Below, one piece after another: positions 9,466-18,085 of a stretch of DNA of 64,000 bases. Where the stretch lies: contig NZ_BDMM01000003.1 of the NCBI RefSeq assembly GCF_002157625.1, forward strand, positions 186,001 through 250,000, written 5' to 3'. The stretch is from Brevundimonas sp. SH203. GTDB lineage: Bacteria > Pseudomonadota > Alphaproteobacteria > Caulobacterales > Caulobacteraceae. Below the pieces are notes generated by a model, which saw only the letters and a program-made list of their open reading frames with translations, ran no database searches and was not told the origin of the DNA. Within the stretch, counting starts at the first letter, position 1. Each line of letters starts with the position of its first letter. Position numbers and translations under genes: made by a program.

Positions 9466-12400
9466 TTAGAACGGCTTGGCGATCGTCAGTCGCACTGAGC
9501 TGACCGTCTCCTTGGCCCCCAGACGTGCGCTGAGGTCGCCATCGACTTTCCATCCGCTCTGCGAATACATGCGCAGGGTGGCTCCGATCAGCGCACGTGA
9601 TCGATCCCAGCCGTTCTCATCGAGATTGTAAGCTGGACCGGTAAGGAAGTCGGCGTATCGGATCGTCTGGCTGCCGGCGTCGCCGAACTCGTGCGACCAC
9701 TCCAGGCGCAGGCCTGGCGTCCACACGGTTGTTCCGCTCACGGTTCGACGCTCGTAACGGACGCCCAGCGCCGCCTGACGCGACTCGACGGTCCGGTCTT
9801 CGAAGGCGAGAGACCAAGACGGCGACCCCGTCTCGGTATAGCCGTCCAGCGAGGCGGTCATGAGATCGAGGCGACCATAGCCGATCCAACGGGCCGGTCC
9901 GGACATCCGGTCGATACCGCCTGTGACGGACCCGAACCACATCCCCCCCTCACGCTGGCCGAACACGAGACTCTGGTCGGCGGTGACCCTGCGGGTCAGA
10001 TCGTAGTCGAGAGCGCCGTAGCCCGTCAGACCGTCCACGAAGACGCCGTCGGTCGGCCGCCAGCTGGCGTAGATGACCCCCACCCAGCTTTCGGCGCTGA
10101 CATTGGAGCCGGTCGTACCCACGTCGGTGTCTTCCTGACCGAAGCCGACGCCAAGGCCAATATCCAGCGTGTCGGAGGCGCTCATGTCCGCCCCCACGCT
10201 GATGCCCGACGTGTGGATCGACAGCTTGGCCGTCTGGCTAGTGGCGTCCCGCTCGCCAAGGCTGATCGCCCCGCTGGTCCAGACCCGCACTCCGCCGGCC
10301 TCCGGACGCGATCCTGCGGGACCGGACACAGGCATGCTGTCGGTGGTTTGGCTGTCGGCCGCCCGCAGGGCATTCATCAACGCTTCCGCCTCGCTACGGA
10401 TGCTGCGTTCGCGAGCACCCATCAGCGTTTGGCCCAGCGGCATCGCCCCCTTAGCCCTGTTGGCCTGGTCCCCTCCCCGCCCCATCAACGCGGAGGCGTC
10501 GAGCGAAAGATTCATCGACGACGCGGCCGATCCGCTGTGCAGTTGCTCAAGGCGGCTCTGGAAGTTGCTGATCTGCGTGTCGGCGAAGCGACGGACGGCG
10601 CTGGCTTGGGCTGACGCAAGACCCCGGACTTCCGGGTCCAACGCGGGGTTCGGCCGCGCCGTGACGGTAAGGGAAAACGCCGCCATGCCGGTGTTGCCGA
10701 AGGCGTCGGTGGAGCGGATGGTGAAGCTATAGACGCCGCTCGCCGTCGGACGACCGCTGATCAGGCCTGACGTCGAGAGCGTCACATCGGCCGGGAGAGC
10801 CCCGGACGTGACGGCGTAGCTATAGGTCCCATATCCGCCGGCGGTCGACAGCTGTTGGCTGTAGGACATGCCTTCCACAACGGAAGTCAGGGCGCCGGGC
10901 GTGATCGTCAGGGCCGCCGCCGAAATCGAAACCGAATAGGCCTGAACGCCGGTATAGGGTCCGCCGCCTGTCGAGCTGTCACGCGCGGTCACGGTGAAGT
11001 TGAAGGTTCCCGTGCCGGTGGGCGTGCCACGGAGGACACCCTCCGCCGTCAGGCTCAGGCCTGCGGGCAAGTCGCCTGACGTGACGCTATAGGTATAAGG
11101 GGCCGTGCCGCCCGTGGCCGACAGCGTCTGGCTGTAGGCCGCTCCGCGCGTGCCGCCGGGCAGGCTGGCCGGCGTGACGGTGATGGCCGCAGCCGAAACC
11201 GCCAGCGTGTAGTCGCCCGTCGAGGTCAGCCCCGGAGTGTTGGAATCGGTCGCAAGGATGGTGAAGCTGAACGATCCGCCCGAGGTCGGCGTGCCGGAAA
11301 GAACACCATCGGCGCTCAGCGTCAGACCCGTTGGCAGGCCCCCGCCGACGATCGTATAGCTATAGGGAGCCACGCCGCCGGAAGCGGTCACCGTTTGCGA
11401 ATAGCGCGTTCCGACCTGCGCCGTCGCCAGCGCCCCGCCAGGGACGGCAAGGGGGGTGTAGGTGAAGGCGCCGCTGGTGAGCGCCGATGTATTCCCGGCT
11501 TCGTCCATCCCACGCAGTCCATAGGTGTGCGAACCCGCGCTCAGGGCAGTCGGCCAAGCATAGCGCCATGCCCCGTCTGCATCGACGGCGATCACGGGAG
11601 AAAGCGTGGTCTCGTCCAGCAAGATCTGGATCACCGATTTGGCTTCTGCGGTTCCCTGGAACACGACGGAACCGGACAGGGTGAAACCGTTCTGCGGCGA
11701 TGTGACGATGGGTGCGGCCGGCGGTGTCGTGTCGATAATCATGACGACAGGCCGTGAAGCGCCACTGACGTTGCCGGCGGCGTCGCCTGCTTTGGCCGTG
11801 ATCGTATAGCTTCCGTCCGCAAGCGGCGTGGCGGGGCGGTAGGTGAAGACGCCGGCGCCGTCCGCTCTCGCCTGCCCCGAACCACCGCCGCCATTGATGA
11901 CGATATCGACGAGCAGGTCAGGCTCTGTCTTGCCCACGATCAGGGGGTGGTTCGAGTTGGTTTTGGAGCCGGAAAGAGGATCGGTGATCTCCGGCGCGGC
12001 GGGCGCGACGCGATCGACCGCATGGGTCTGGCCCGTGGCGAACGCCTGTGTCGTGCCGTTGACGCCGCCCCCGTTGCCGTCGAGATCGCGAATGGCGTTC
12101 TGGGCCAACAGATCGACACGAAGCGTCCCCTCGCCCTGGACGTTGCCGACGACGACCTCCACGGTCGAGCCGCTGGTCGATACTGAGAGGATTTCGCCGG
12201 TGGCGCCGCCCGTCGTGGTGAGGCCGAAGTCGCCAGCCGTCACATTGGCGACCGGCTCGTCGAAGCTCGCGCGGAAGGTCACGCTGTCGGCCGTCGAACC
12301 GGCCGTCAGCGGTGCGATCGCCGTGACGACGGGAGGTTTCGGCGGAGCGGTAAGCGCCAGCGTAAAGTCGCGGCTATCTAAACCGTAGGCCGATCCTTCA

Positions 12401-12936
12401 TCCGCGGTGATCCCGAGAGCGAATGCGCCGCCGCCGGAAAGGGACACGGCGTTGATTTCGGCCAGGGCGTCCGGACTCAGCGTGATCGTGAAAAAACCGC
12501 TAGCCCTGCTCGCCTGTCCGTACGTCTTGCCGGATCGAAAATCGGCGGCGGCGGACATGACGTCTGTCAGCGAACTTGTGGACCCATCCCACGTCGTAAT
12601 CGGGCCTGATGAAGTCCCGGATACCGAGACCACGCCAAGACTCAGTACGGCGCCAGAGAAGGTTTTTCCGGCTGGTATCGTGAAGACCATCGCCGCCGAG
12701 ACATTAACACTGGCAACCTTAAAGGTATTGACGGTGTCCCCAGCGCCCAGCCGGGTCAGGCTTCCTGGGCTGGATGATGTGTCGATCTCGTAGATCGCGG
12801 TCGGGGCGAGGGCCGTCTGCGCGAGAGCGGGATGCGCAAGGGCCGCCGTCATCAGCGCCAGCAGACCCAGAGCGATATGGGATAGGCGGCGCGTGACGGC
12901 GCCGAAAGCCTCAGACAGGCCTTTGAGACGAAGCAT
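9466..12936 (-). CDS. Autotransporter with Ig-like and He_PIG repeats
   Basis: A large surface protein (1156 residues from the start at 12936). After a basic N terminus and signal peptide ending in ALAQTA come an uncharacterised beta-rich region, Ig-like modules (VDRVAPAAPEITDP, IDTTPPAAPIVTSP) and three tandem putative Ig (He_PIG) repeats at about residues 495-765, each carrying a GLPTGLTLSADGVLSGTPT-like core. A linker (AVRRFADTQISNFQSRLEQL) precedes the autotransporter beta-barrel at about 880-1156, which ends in the outer-membrane signature KPF. The family exports its passenger through the barrel; adhesion is a common role but is not shown here. An upstream in-frame start at 12999 would give an overlong leader, so 12936 is preferred, although its ribosome binding site is weak. 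It lies downstream of the HTH/TPR gene on the same strand. Confidence 0.85.
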   Translation of the reverse strand: MLRLKGLSEAFGAVTRRLSHIALGLLALMTAALAHPALAQTALAPTAIYEIDTSSSPGSLTRLGAGDTVNTFKVASVNVSAAMVFTIPAGKTFSGAVLSLGVVSVSGTSSGPITTWDGSTSSLTDVMSAAADFRSGKTYGQASRASGFFTITLSPDALAEINAVSLSGGGAFALGITADEGSAYGLDSRDFTLALTAPPKPPVVTAIAPLTAGSTADSVTFRASFDEPVANVTAGDFGLTTTGGATGEILSVSTSGSTVEVVVGNVQGEGTLRVDLLAQNAIRDLDGNGGGVNGTTQAFATGQTHAVDRVAPAAPEITDPLSGSKTNSNHPLIVGKTEPDLLVDIVINGGGGSGQARADGAGVFTYRPATPLADGSYTITAKAGDAAGNVSGASRPVVMIIDTTPPAAPIVTSPQNGFTLSGSVVFQGTAEAKSVIQILLDETTLSPVIAVDADGAWRYAWPTALSAGSHTYGLRGMDEAGNTSALTSGAFTYTPLAVPGGALATAQVGTRYSQTVTASGGVAPYSYTIVGGGLPTGLTLSADGVLSGTPTSGGSFSFTILATDSNTPGLTSTGDYTLAVSAAAITVTPASLPGGTRGAAYSQTLSATGGTAPYTYSVTSGDLPAGLSLTAEGVLRGTPTGTGTFNFTVTARDSSTGGGPYTGVQAYSVSISAAALTITPGALTSVVEGMSYSQQLSTAGGYGTYSYAVTSGALPADVTLSTSGLISGRPTASGVYSFTIRSTDAFGNTGMAAFSLTVTARPNPALDPEVRGLASAQASAVRRFADTQISNFQSRLEQLHSGSAASSMNLSLDASALMGRGGDQANRAKGAMPLGQTLMGARERSIRSEAEALMNALRAADSQTTDSMPVSGPAGSRPEAGGVRVWTSGAISLGERDATSQTAKLSIHTSGISVGADMSASDTLDIGLGVGFGQEDTDVGTTGSNVSAESWVGVIYASWRPTDGVFVDGLTGYGALDYDLTRRVTADQSLVFGQREGGMWFGSVTGGIDRMSGPARWIGYGRLDLMTASLDGYTETGSPSWSLAFEDRTVESRQAALGVRYERRTVSGTTVWTPGLRLEWSHEFGDAGSQTIRYADFLTGPAYNLDENGWDRSRALIGATLRMYSQSGWKVDGDLSARLGAKETVSSVRLTIAKPF

Positions 12937-13131
12937 AACGAAAATCTCGACGACAAATGCCGCGCCCGGCCGTCGGGTCGCGGTTGGGCTTTCGCCCATG
13001 GTCGCCGCGTTATCAGGCCGCCTGAAATCTGAAAGACGGCGCAGCGGGCCTTTCATCTCGTTGCATGCATTTGATAGCGGATGACATCATTTTCGAAGGC
13101 CCCGGATAGAGCGGCGGAGCGCGTCCCGAGG

Positions 13132-14436
13132 TCAGCCGAGAATGCGTTCGAGCAGGGGACCGATTTCCGGGTCGGTCCGCCAACGCGCGAAGGATGCGCC
13201 TGGAAACCGAAGGTCTCGCCAATTTTCCCCGCTCGCCTCTACGATCCTGAGCCTTTTCAGCAGTGCGCCACGATCGCCGATCATGGATGCCGCGATCGAC
13301 GCCGGCAGATTGCCGCCATGCCAGAACGAACTCGGCATGGCCTCCGAGGCCGCCATCATATGCAGCGTTGCGGCCGATCCGCCCTGTTCGAACGCCAGAT
13401 GTTCGCGGCGCACACGCGCGATCTGGTTCGGGTCGCCGATCAACGTCGCCCACCGCGCTGAATCTTCCAGATAGCCCTCGACGTCGCCGGCCTGGAGACG
13501 GAACAACGCAGCGGCGCCCGGAGCCCCCGAGTGGGTCGGAAATCTGCGCTCTACGTCGGCCAGTCTGCGCAACGCCTCATGTGACTCGCCGGTCTGCCAT
13601 AGGGCGATCGAATAGTCGGTGATCACCGCCGGCGAGTCTGGCGCAAGCCTGACCGCCTGCGTCAACTGTTCGGTTCCATCGGCGATTTCACCCGCATCGA
13701 CCAGGGCGTTGCCGTACCAGAGATGAGACAGATAGCCCCTCTGATCCGCCCCCAGTGACCGCCGGAAATAGGGCCGCGCCGCAGCGATGTCCCGGTCCGT
13801 CCAGTAAACGAGGAAGCCCATGATGCGGTTTGCGTCGGCGTCGTCAGGCTCTAAAGCCAAAGCGGTCGTCGTCGCTGCTCTGGCGTCTCGGAAGGCCTGA
13901 TTTCGGCTGACGTCGCCGAACTCGCAGGAAAGAATATAGGCATCGGCCAAACCCGAAAAGCCGAGCGAAAAATCAGGATAGCGTGCAACTATCGTTCGGA
14001 ACTTTACGATCGCGCTCCGCAAGCTTTCAGGCGTTCGCGCGGCCCAGTCCGATCTTGCGTCAAGATACAGCTCCTGCAATTCGGTATCGCGGATCTCCTT
14101 CGGTCGCTCTGTTTCCCGCGGGCGCAGGAGCAACAGTCCGCCGCCCACGCCGCCTGTAACGACCACCGTCAGCACCGTTCCGATCAGCAAAGCTCGACGA
14201 CGCAGCTTGACGGCGGGGGGCGAAATCGTCTGCGCCGCTTGAGGCTCATCGTCCTCAAGTCTCCGCCTCAGCCAGGCGTCGAGGTCCGATGGGCGAGCAT
14301 AGACCGTCGCGCCGTCCGAAGCACGCTGGACCGGAAAGCCCGGCTGTTTGGACCAGCGGATCGCGGTGCTGGAAGTCACCCCCAAATAAGCCGCGATGGT
14401 CTTCCAGCCCTTCAACGATTTCTCGGTCGAGGCCAT
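13132..14436 (-). CDS. Membrane-anchored HTH protein with TPR-like periplasmic region
   Basis: 434 residues with an unusual layout. Residues 8-55 (KGWKTIAAYLGVTSSTAIRW, then YARPSDLDAWLRRR) form an excisionase/MerR-like winged helix that should bind DNA. A single transmembrane segment follows near residues 77-100 (LIGTVLTVVVTGGVGGGLLLL). The rest is alpha-helical and TPR-like (ALEPDDADANRIMGFLVYWT; GNALVDAGEIADGTEQLTQA). The domain order is that of CadC-type one-component membrane regulators, with a repeat domain as the periplasmic sensor or partner. It ends 195 bases before the autotransporter on the same strand, so it may control that gene. The target and signal are unknown. Confidence 0.75.
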   Translation of the reverse strand: MASTEKSLKGWKTIAAYLGVTSSTAIRWSKQPGFPVQRASDGATVYARPSDLDAWLRRRLEDDEPQAAQTISPPAVKLRRRALLIGTVLTVVVTGGVGGGLLLLRPRETERPKEIRDTELQELYLDARSDWAARTPESLRSAIVKFRTIVARYPDFSLGFSGLADAYILSCEFGDVSRNQAFRDARAATTTALALEPDDADANRIMGFLVYWTDRDIAAARPYFRRSLGADQRGYLSHLWYGNALVDAGEIADGTEQLTQAVRLAPDSPAVITDYSIALWQTGESHEALRRLADVERRFPTHSGAPGAAALFRLQAGDVEGYLEDSARWATLIGDPNQIARVRREHLAFEQGGSAATLHMMAASEAMPSSFWHGGNLPASIAASMIGDRGALLKRLRIVEASGENWRDLRFPGASFARWRTDPEIGPLLERILG

Positions 14437-14520
14437 GTCGCCTGCTGCGGTTGAACGATGATTGTAAGAGGCCGTCCGCTTTACCCGAAGACGGAGGCCC
14501 CTGACCAGCGCCCCAGTGGG

Positions 14521-14568
14521 GTGCCGTCAGTTTAACGCCAACAAGGGTGCTGTCAGTCTAACGCTAAC
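14521..14568. repeat. Tandem 22-bp imperfect repeat at the IS left end
   Basis: GTGCCGTCAGTTTAACGCCA(AC) at 14521-14542 is repeated as GTGCTGTCAGTCTAACGCTA(AC) at 14547-14568, 19 of 22 bases identical. The second copy is the probable left inverted repeat of the IS; the first may be the relic of another insertion end. Confidence 0.7.
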
Positions 14569-15362
14569 TTGTCTCCACTGAAGGCCGGCGCAGGCGGCGG
14601 ATTGGGATGAGTTTCGTTGAAGCCGTTATCGTTCAACCGCCATCGCTTCCCGGCGGAGGTCATTCGCCATGCCGTATGGCTCTACTTTCGCTTCAGCCTG
14701 AGCCTTCGGGACGTTGAAGAGTTGCTTGCGGCGCGAGGGATCGACGTCAGCTACGAGACCATCCGCTGCTGGACGATCAAGTTTGGACCCCAGATCGCAA
14801 AGCGGCTGAAGCGGCTCCGCCCCTCCCCTTCCCCTCGCTGGCATCTGGACGAGGTCGTCTGTTCGATCGGCGGAAAGCGCATGTTCCTGTGGCGCGCCGT
14901 GGACGACGAAGGCGAGGTGTTGGACGTTGTCGTTCAGCGACGGCGAGACACGGAGGCGGCTCTGGTGCTGTTGAAGCGATTGCTGCGGAACCAGCCTGTC
15001 GAGCCAGAACGCATCGTCACCGACGGTCTTCGATCATATCCAGCTGCTCTTGAGGCGTTGGGCCTGCGCCATCTGCATTCACCCGGCCGGCTTAGGGAGA
15101 ACAATCGGGCGGAGAATTCACACCTCCCGATCCGACGACGCGAGCGACAACAGCAGCTGTTCAAGTCCCAGGCTTCAGCCCAGCGTTTCCTCATCACCCA
15201 CGCAGCGATCTACAACACCTTCTACACCCAACGTCACCTCATCGGCCGGCCCACGCTTCGACGCTTTCGCGCTGAGGCTGCCTCGGCTTGGGTGGCGGCT
15301 GCGGCTTGAGATTTCGGTAGGTTGGGCAAGTTGCCGCTGCCGGCGACTAACCTGACAGTGCT
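14546..15362 (+). mobile_element. IS6-family insertion sequence, about 817 bp
   Basis: The element encloses one complete transposase gene. The left end reads GGTGCTGTCAGTCTA and the reverse complement of the right end reads AGCACTGTCAGGTTA; the shared core CTGTCAG supports them as degenerate terminal inverted repeats. The length fits the 790-880 bp usual for IS6. I found no 8-bp target duplication (left flank CCAACAAG, right flank TAACCACG), so the ends are approximate, or the element arrived by cointegrate or recombination. Confidence 0.65.
14617..15309 (+). CDS. IS6-family transposase
   Basis: A 230-residue DDE transposase, the normal size for IS6/IS26 relatives, which move by replicative cointegrate formation. 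The N-terminal region has the IS6-type helix-turn-helix (FSLSLRDVEELLAARGIDVS, then YETIRCW). The catalytic triad is visible as D in RWHLDEV (near 77), D in RIVTDGLRSYP (near 131) and E in NNRAENSHLPIRRRERQ (near 166). The frame is intact, so the element may be active. It sits alone between the autotransporter/HTH pair and tRNA-Ser. Confidence 0.92.
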   Translation: MKPLSFNRHRFPAEVIRHAVWLYFRFSLSLRDVEELLAARGIDVSYETIRCWTIKFGPQIAKRLKRLRPSPSPRWHLDEVVCSIGGKRMFLWRAVDDEGEVLDVVVQRRRDTEAALVLLKRLLRNQPVEPERIVTDGLRSYPAALEALGLRHLHSPGRLRENNRAENSHLPIRRRERQQQLFKSQASAQRFLITHAAIYNTFYTQRHLIGRPTLRRFRAEAASAWVAAAA

Positions 15363-15600
15363 TAACCACGGACTTGGCTCGGATCATCGTGGTTCGGCCT
15401 TCTTCGATGTCCTCAGGTGCTTATCGCGACAAATAAGGCGTTCTCAGTTTCCTTGCTCGGAAACTTGAGCTTTGCATCAGCTCAATGCGCATTGCATTGC
15501 TCACCGCGCCGAATGCGAAAAATGAGCGCAAACTCAAGCGTAACCGCGTTGGTGGGTGAACACCCAACGACATCAAAAAATCGTTCTAAAACAACGCGCG
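15363..15600. other. Intergenic stretch, no gene seen
   Basis: AT-richer spacer between the IS right end and tRNA-Ser. It holds short inverted segments (for example GGGTGAACACCC near 15552) and a run of A at 15576-15581, but nothing with coding character or a recognised RNA. Confidence 0.5.
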
Positions 15601-15690
15601 TGGCGGACAGAGAGGGATTCGAACCCTCGGTAGGCTTTCACCTACACACGCTTTCCAAGCGTGCGCGATCGACCACTCCGCCACCTGTCC
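15601..15690 (-). tRNA. tRNA-Ser (anticodon GGA)
   Basis: Read on the minus strand, the gene starts GGACAGG and ends TCTGTCC-G-CCA, with the CCA encoded. The anticodon stem-loop is GCACGC-TTGGAAA-GCGTGT, so the anticodon is GGA. The long variable arm (TAGGTGAAAGCCTA) is typical of class II serine tRNAs, and the T loop GGTTCGAATCC is intact. Length 90 nt. Its 3' end faces the accessory stretch that contains the IS and the autotransporter. Confidence 0.95.
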
Positions 15691-15829
15691 GTTTCACGCC
15701 AACTCGTGCGCGCCGCCGGAGGTCGATCCGGCGGGAGGCGGGCCTGATAGAACACCCTCGCCCCCTCGGCAAGCGCCTCTCGCGTCCCCATATGCGGATC
15801 GAAGTCATTTTCCGCCGAGGAACCCGCCC

Positions 15830-16480
15830 ATGCTGTTCAAGAAAAGCGCCGAACTGCCCACGCCAGAGACCGCCCTGCCCGGCCGCGCCGAGCCGCTGGC
15901 CACCGACGCCCACCACTATGTTAGCGGCCATCCGCTGAAGGGCCCCTATCCCGACGGGTTCCAGACGGCGATCTTCGGCATGGGCTGTTTCTGGGGCGTG
16001 GAGCGCATCTTCTGGCGGTTGCCGGGAGTGTGGGTGACGTCGGCCGGCTATTCCGGCGGGATCACGCCCAATCCGACCTATGAGGAGACCTGCACCGGCC
16101 GCACCGGCCATACGGAGGTGGTCAAGGTCGTGTTCGATCCGGCCGTCATCACCTACGCCGAACTGCTGAAGACCTTCTGGGAGAACCACGATCCGACACA
16201 GGGAATGCGCCAGGGCAACGACGTCGGCACAACCTATCGCTCGGCCATCTATACGCTGAACGCCGAGCAGCAGGCCGAGGCGCAAGCCTCGCGCGACGCC
16301 TATCAGGCCGCCCTGACCCAGGCCGGGCGCGGGACCATCACCACCGAAATCGCGCCGGCGGGCGACTATTTCTACGCCGAGGGTTATCATCAGGGTTATC
16401 TGGCCAAGAACCCGGCCGGATACTGCGGCATCGGCGGGACGGGCGTGGTCTGCCCCATCGGCGTCGGCGTTGAAGCCTGA
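15830..16480 (+). CDS. msrA: Peptide-methionine (S)-S-oxide reductase MsrA
   Basis: Repairs methionine-S-sulfoxide in oxidised proteins, using thioredoxin. The 216-residue protein has the catalytic GCFWG motif with C53, the family segments [21 protein letters not shown] and [20 protein letters not shown], and two C-terminal cysteines (C199, C208) that can act as resolving residues. No signal peptide is apparent, so it should act in the cytoplasm. The start at 15830 follows a GAGG-containing leader. It stands alone upstream of the 2-oxoadipate dioxygenase-like gene. Confidence 0.95.
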   Translation: MLFKKSAELPTPETALPGRAEPLATDAHHYVSGHPLKGPYPDGFQTAIFGMGCFWGVERIFWRLPGVWVTSAGYSGGITPNPTYEETCTGRTGHTEVVKVVFDPAVITYAELLKTFWENHDPTQGMRQGNDVGTTYRSAIYTLNAEQQAEAQASRDAYQAALTQAGRGTITTEIAPAGDYFYAEGYHQGYLAKNPAGYCGIGGTGVVCPIGVGVEA

Positions 16481-16561
16481 CGCCTAGCCGCCCATCCGAC
16501 GGCCGCCGGGTTTCGTCCGGCGGCCGACCGGCCTATGGATCGGCGAAAAATGGGAGCCATC

Positions 16562-17884
16562 ATGTCCGCCTTCGTCCATCCCGACGACATTCGCAGCCGG
16601 TTCTCGGCCGCCCTGTCCGCCATGTACCGGGCCGAGGTGCCGCAGTACGGCGATCTGCTGACGCTGGTGGCGGACATCAATGCGAGCGTGCTGAAGGCCG
16701 ATGCGGCGGGCGCCGACCGGCTGGCGGCGTCGGGCGAGCTGGCGCGTCTGTCGGAGGAGCGCCACGGCGCCATCCGCGTCGGCACGGCGGACGAACTGGC
16801 CACCATCGCCCGCGCCTTCGCGGTCATGGGAATGGCGCCGGTCAGCTATTACAATCTGGCCCCGGCGGGGGTGCCGGTGCATTCCACCGCCTTCCGGCCG
16901 GTCGATCCGGCGGCCCTGGCGCGCAATCCGTTCCGGGTCTTCTGCTCTCTGCTGCGGCTGGAGCTGATCGAGGACGAGGCCCTGCGGGCCGAGGCGGCCC
17001 AGACCCTGGCCCGGCGCGACATCTTCACCCCCGACGCGCGCGCCCTGATCGAGACGGCCGAGCGCGAGGGCGGTCTGGACGCGGACCAGGCCGACCGCTT
17101 CGTCGCCGAACTGCTGGAGACCTTCCGCTGGCACGCCGAGGCGACGGTCAGCGCGGCGACCTATGAACGGCTGGTGGCGGCCCACCGGCTGATCGCCGAC
17201 GTGGTCAGCTTCAAGGGGCCGCACATCAACCATCTGACGCCGCGCACCCTGGACATCGACGCGGCCCAGGTCGCCATGCCCGCGCGCGGCATCGCGCCCA
17301 AGGAAACCATCGAGGGGCCGCCCGCCCGCGCCTGCCCCATTCTGCTGCGCCAGACCAGTTTCAAGGCGTTGCAGGAGGCGATCACCTTCCCCGGCGCCGA
17401 CGGCCCCACGGCTGGCGCCCACACCGCCCGCTTCGGCGAGATCGAGCAGCGCGGCTGCGCTCTGACGCCCGCCGGCCGCGCCCTGTACGACCAGGCGCTG
17501 GCGACCCGGGACTTCTCCGCCCTGCCCGACGACTGGGACGCGCTGCGCCGGGGCGAACTGGCCTGGTTCCGCTATCGCCCGACGCCCGAGGGTCTGGCCA
17601 GCCGGGCCGAGACCGCCGATCTGGACGCCCTGATCGCCCTGGGCCGCGTCGTCGCCGAGCCGATCACCTACGAGGACTTCCTGCCGGTCAGCGCGGCCGG
17701 CATCTTCCAGTCCAACCTGGGCGCCGAGGCCCGCCAGACCGCCTACGCCGTCGACCCCGCCCGCGCCGACTTCGAAACCGCCCTGGGCCGCCCCGTCCAG
17801 GACGAGATGGCCCTGTATCGGGCCGAACAGGACGCCAGCATAGCCGCCACTCTGAAGGCGTTGGGGCTGGCGACGACGGCCTAA
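16562..17884 (+). CDS. 2-oxoadipate dioxygenase/decarboxylase (DUF1338)
   Basis: A 440-residue member of the DUF1338/HglS (YdcJ) family. Characterised members are iron(II) enzymes that convert 2-oxoadipate to 2-hydroxyglutarate in D-lysine catabolism. Candidate metal ligands are the His in VHSTAFRP (N-terminal third), the His of GPHINHLTPRTLD, and the Glu of FGEIEQRGCALTP. The start at 16562 has GGGAG 8 bases upstream and leads straight into the conserved N terminus; an earlier ATG at 16535 lacks one. No other lysine-degradation gene is in view, so the pathway assignment rests on family knowledge. Confidence 0.85.
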   Translation: MSAFVHPDDIRSRFSAALSAMYRAEVPQYGDLLTLVADINASVLKADAAGADRLAASGELARLSEERHGAIRVGTADELATIARAFAVMGMAPVSYYNLAPAGVPVHSTAFRPVDPAALARNPFRVFCSLLRLELIEDEALRAEAAQTLARRDIFTPDARALIETAEREGGLDADQADRFVAELLETFRWHAEATVSAATYERLVAAHRLIADVVSFKGPHINHLTPRTLDIDAAQVAMPARGIAPKETIEGPPARACPILLRQTSFKALQEAITFPGADGPTAGAHTARFGEIEQRGCALTPAGRALYDQALATRDFSALPDDWDALRRGELAWFRYRPTPEGLASRAETADLDALIALGRVVAEPITYEDFLPVSAAGIFQSNLGAEARQTAYAVDPARADFETALGRPVQDEMALYRAEQDASIAATLKALGLATTA

Positions 17885-17890
17885 GTTTTT

Positions 17891-18018
17891 CCGCTCATCC
17901 CGGCGAAAGCCGGGACCCAGCACTTTGGGCGTTTCGATGCGAGACCAAGGACTCGGCGCCGATCCCATGCCGCTGCCCCATGGACGGACTGGGTCCCGGC
18001 TTTCGCCGGGATGAGCGG
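17891..18018. repeat. Long inverted repeat (29-bp perfect arms)
   Basis: CCGCTCATCCCGGCGAAAGC plus CGGGACCCA at 17891-17919 is repeated in perfect inverted form at 17990-18018 around a 70-base loop. It is one of several such elements in intergenic spaces here (25146, 42346, 45100), each built from a CCGG-rich palindromic core, like a dispersed REP/MITE family. Confidence 0.8.
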
Positions 18019-18085
18019 ATGAGGAGTCTGCCCGAGACCATCCGTCGTCTTGCCTGACCGCGCAGCTGGTCGCATAGACGCGGCC

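Noticed and set aside
14521-15362. Composite transposon flanked by two IS6 copies
   Set aside because: Only one transposase gene and one right end are present; the second left-end-like repeat is too short to represent a second element.
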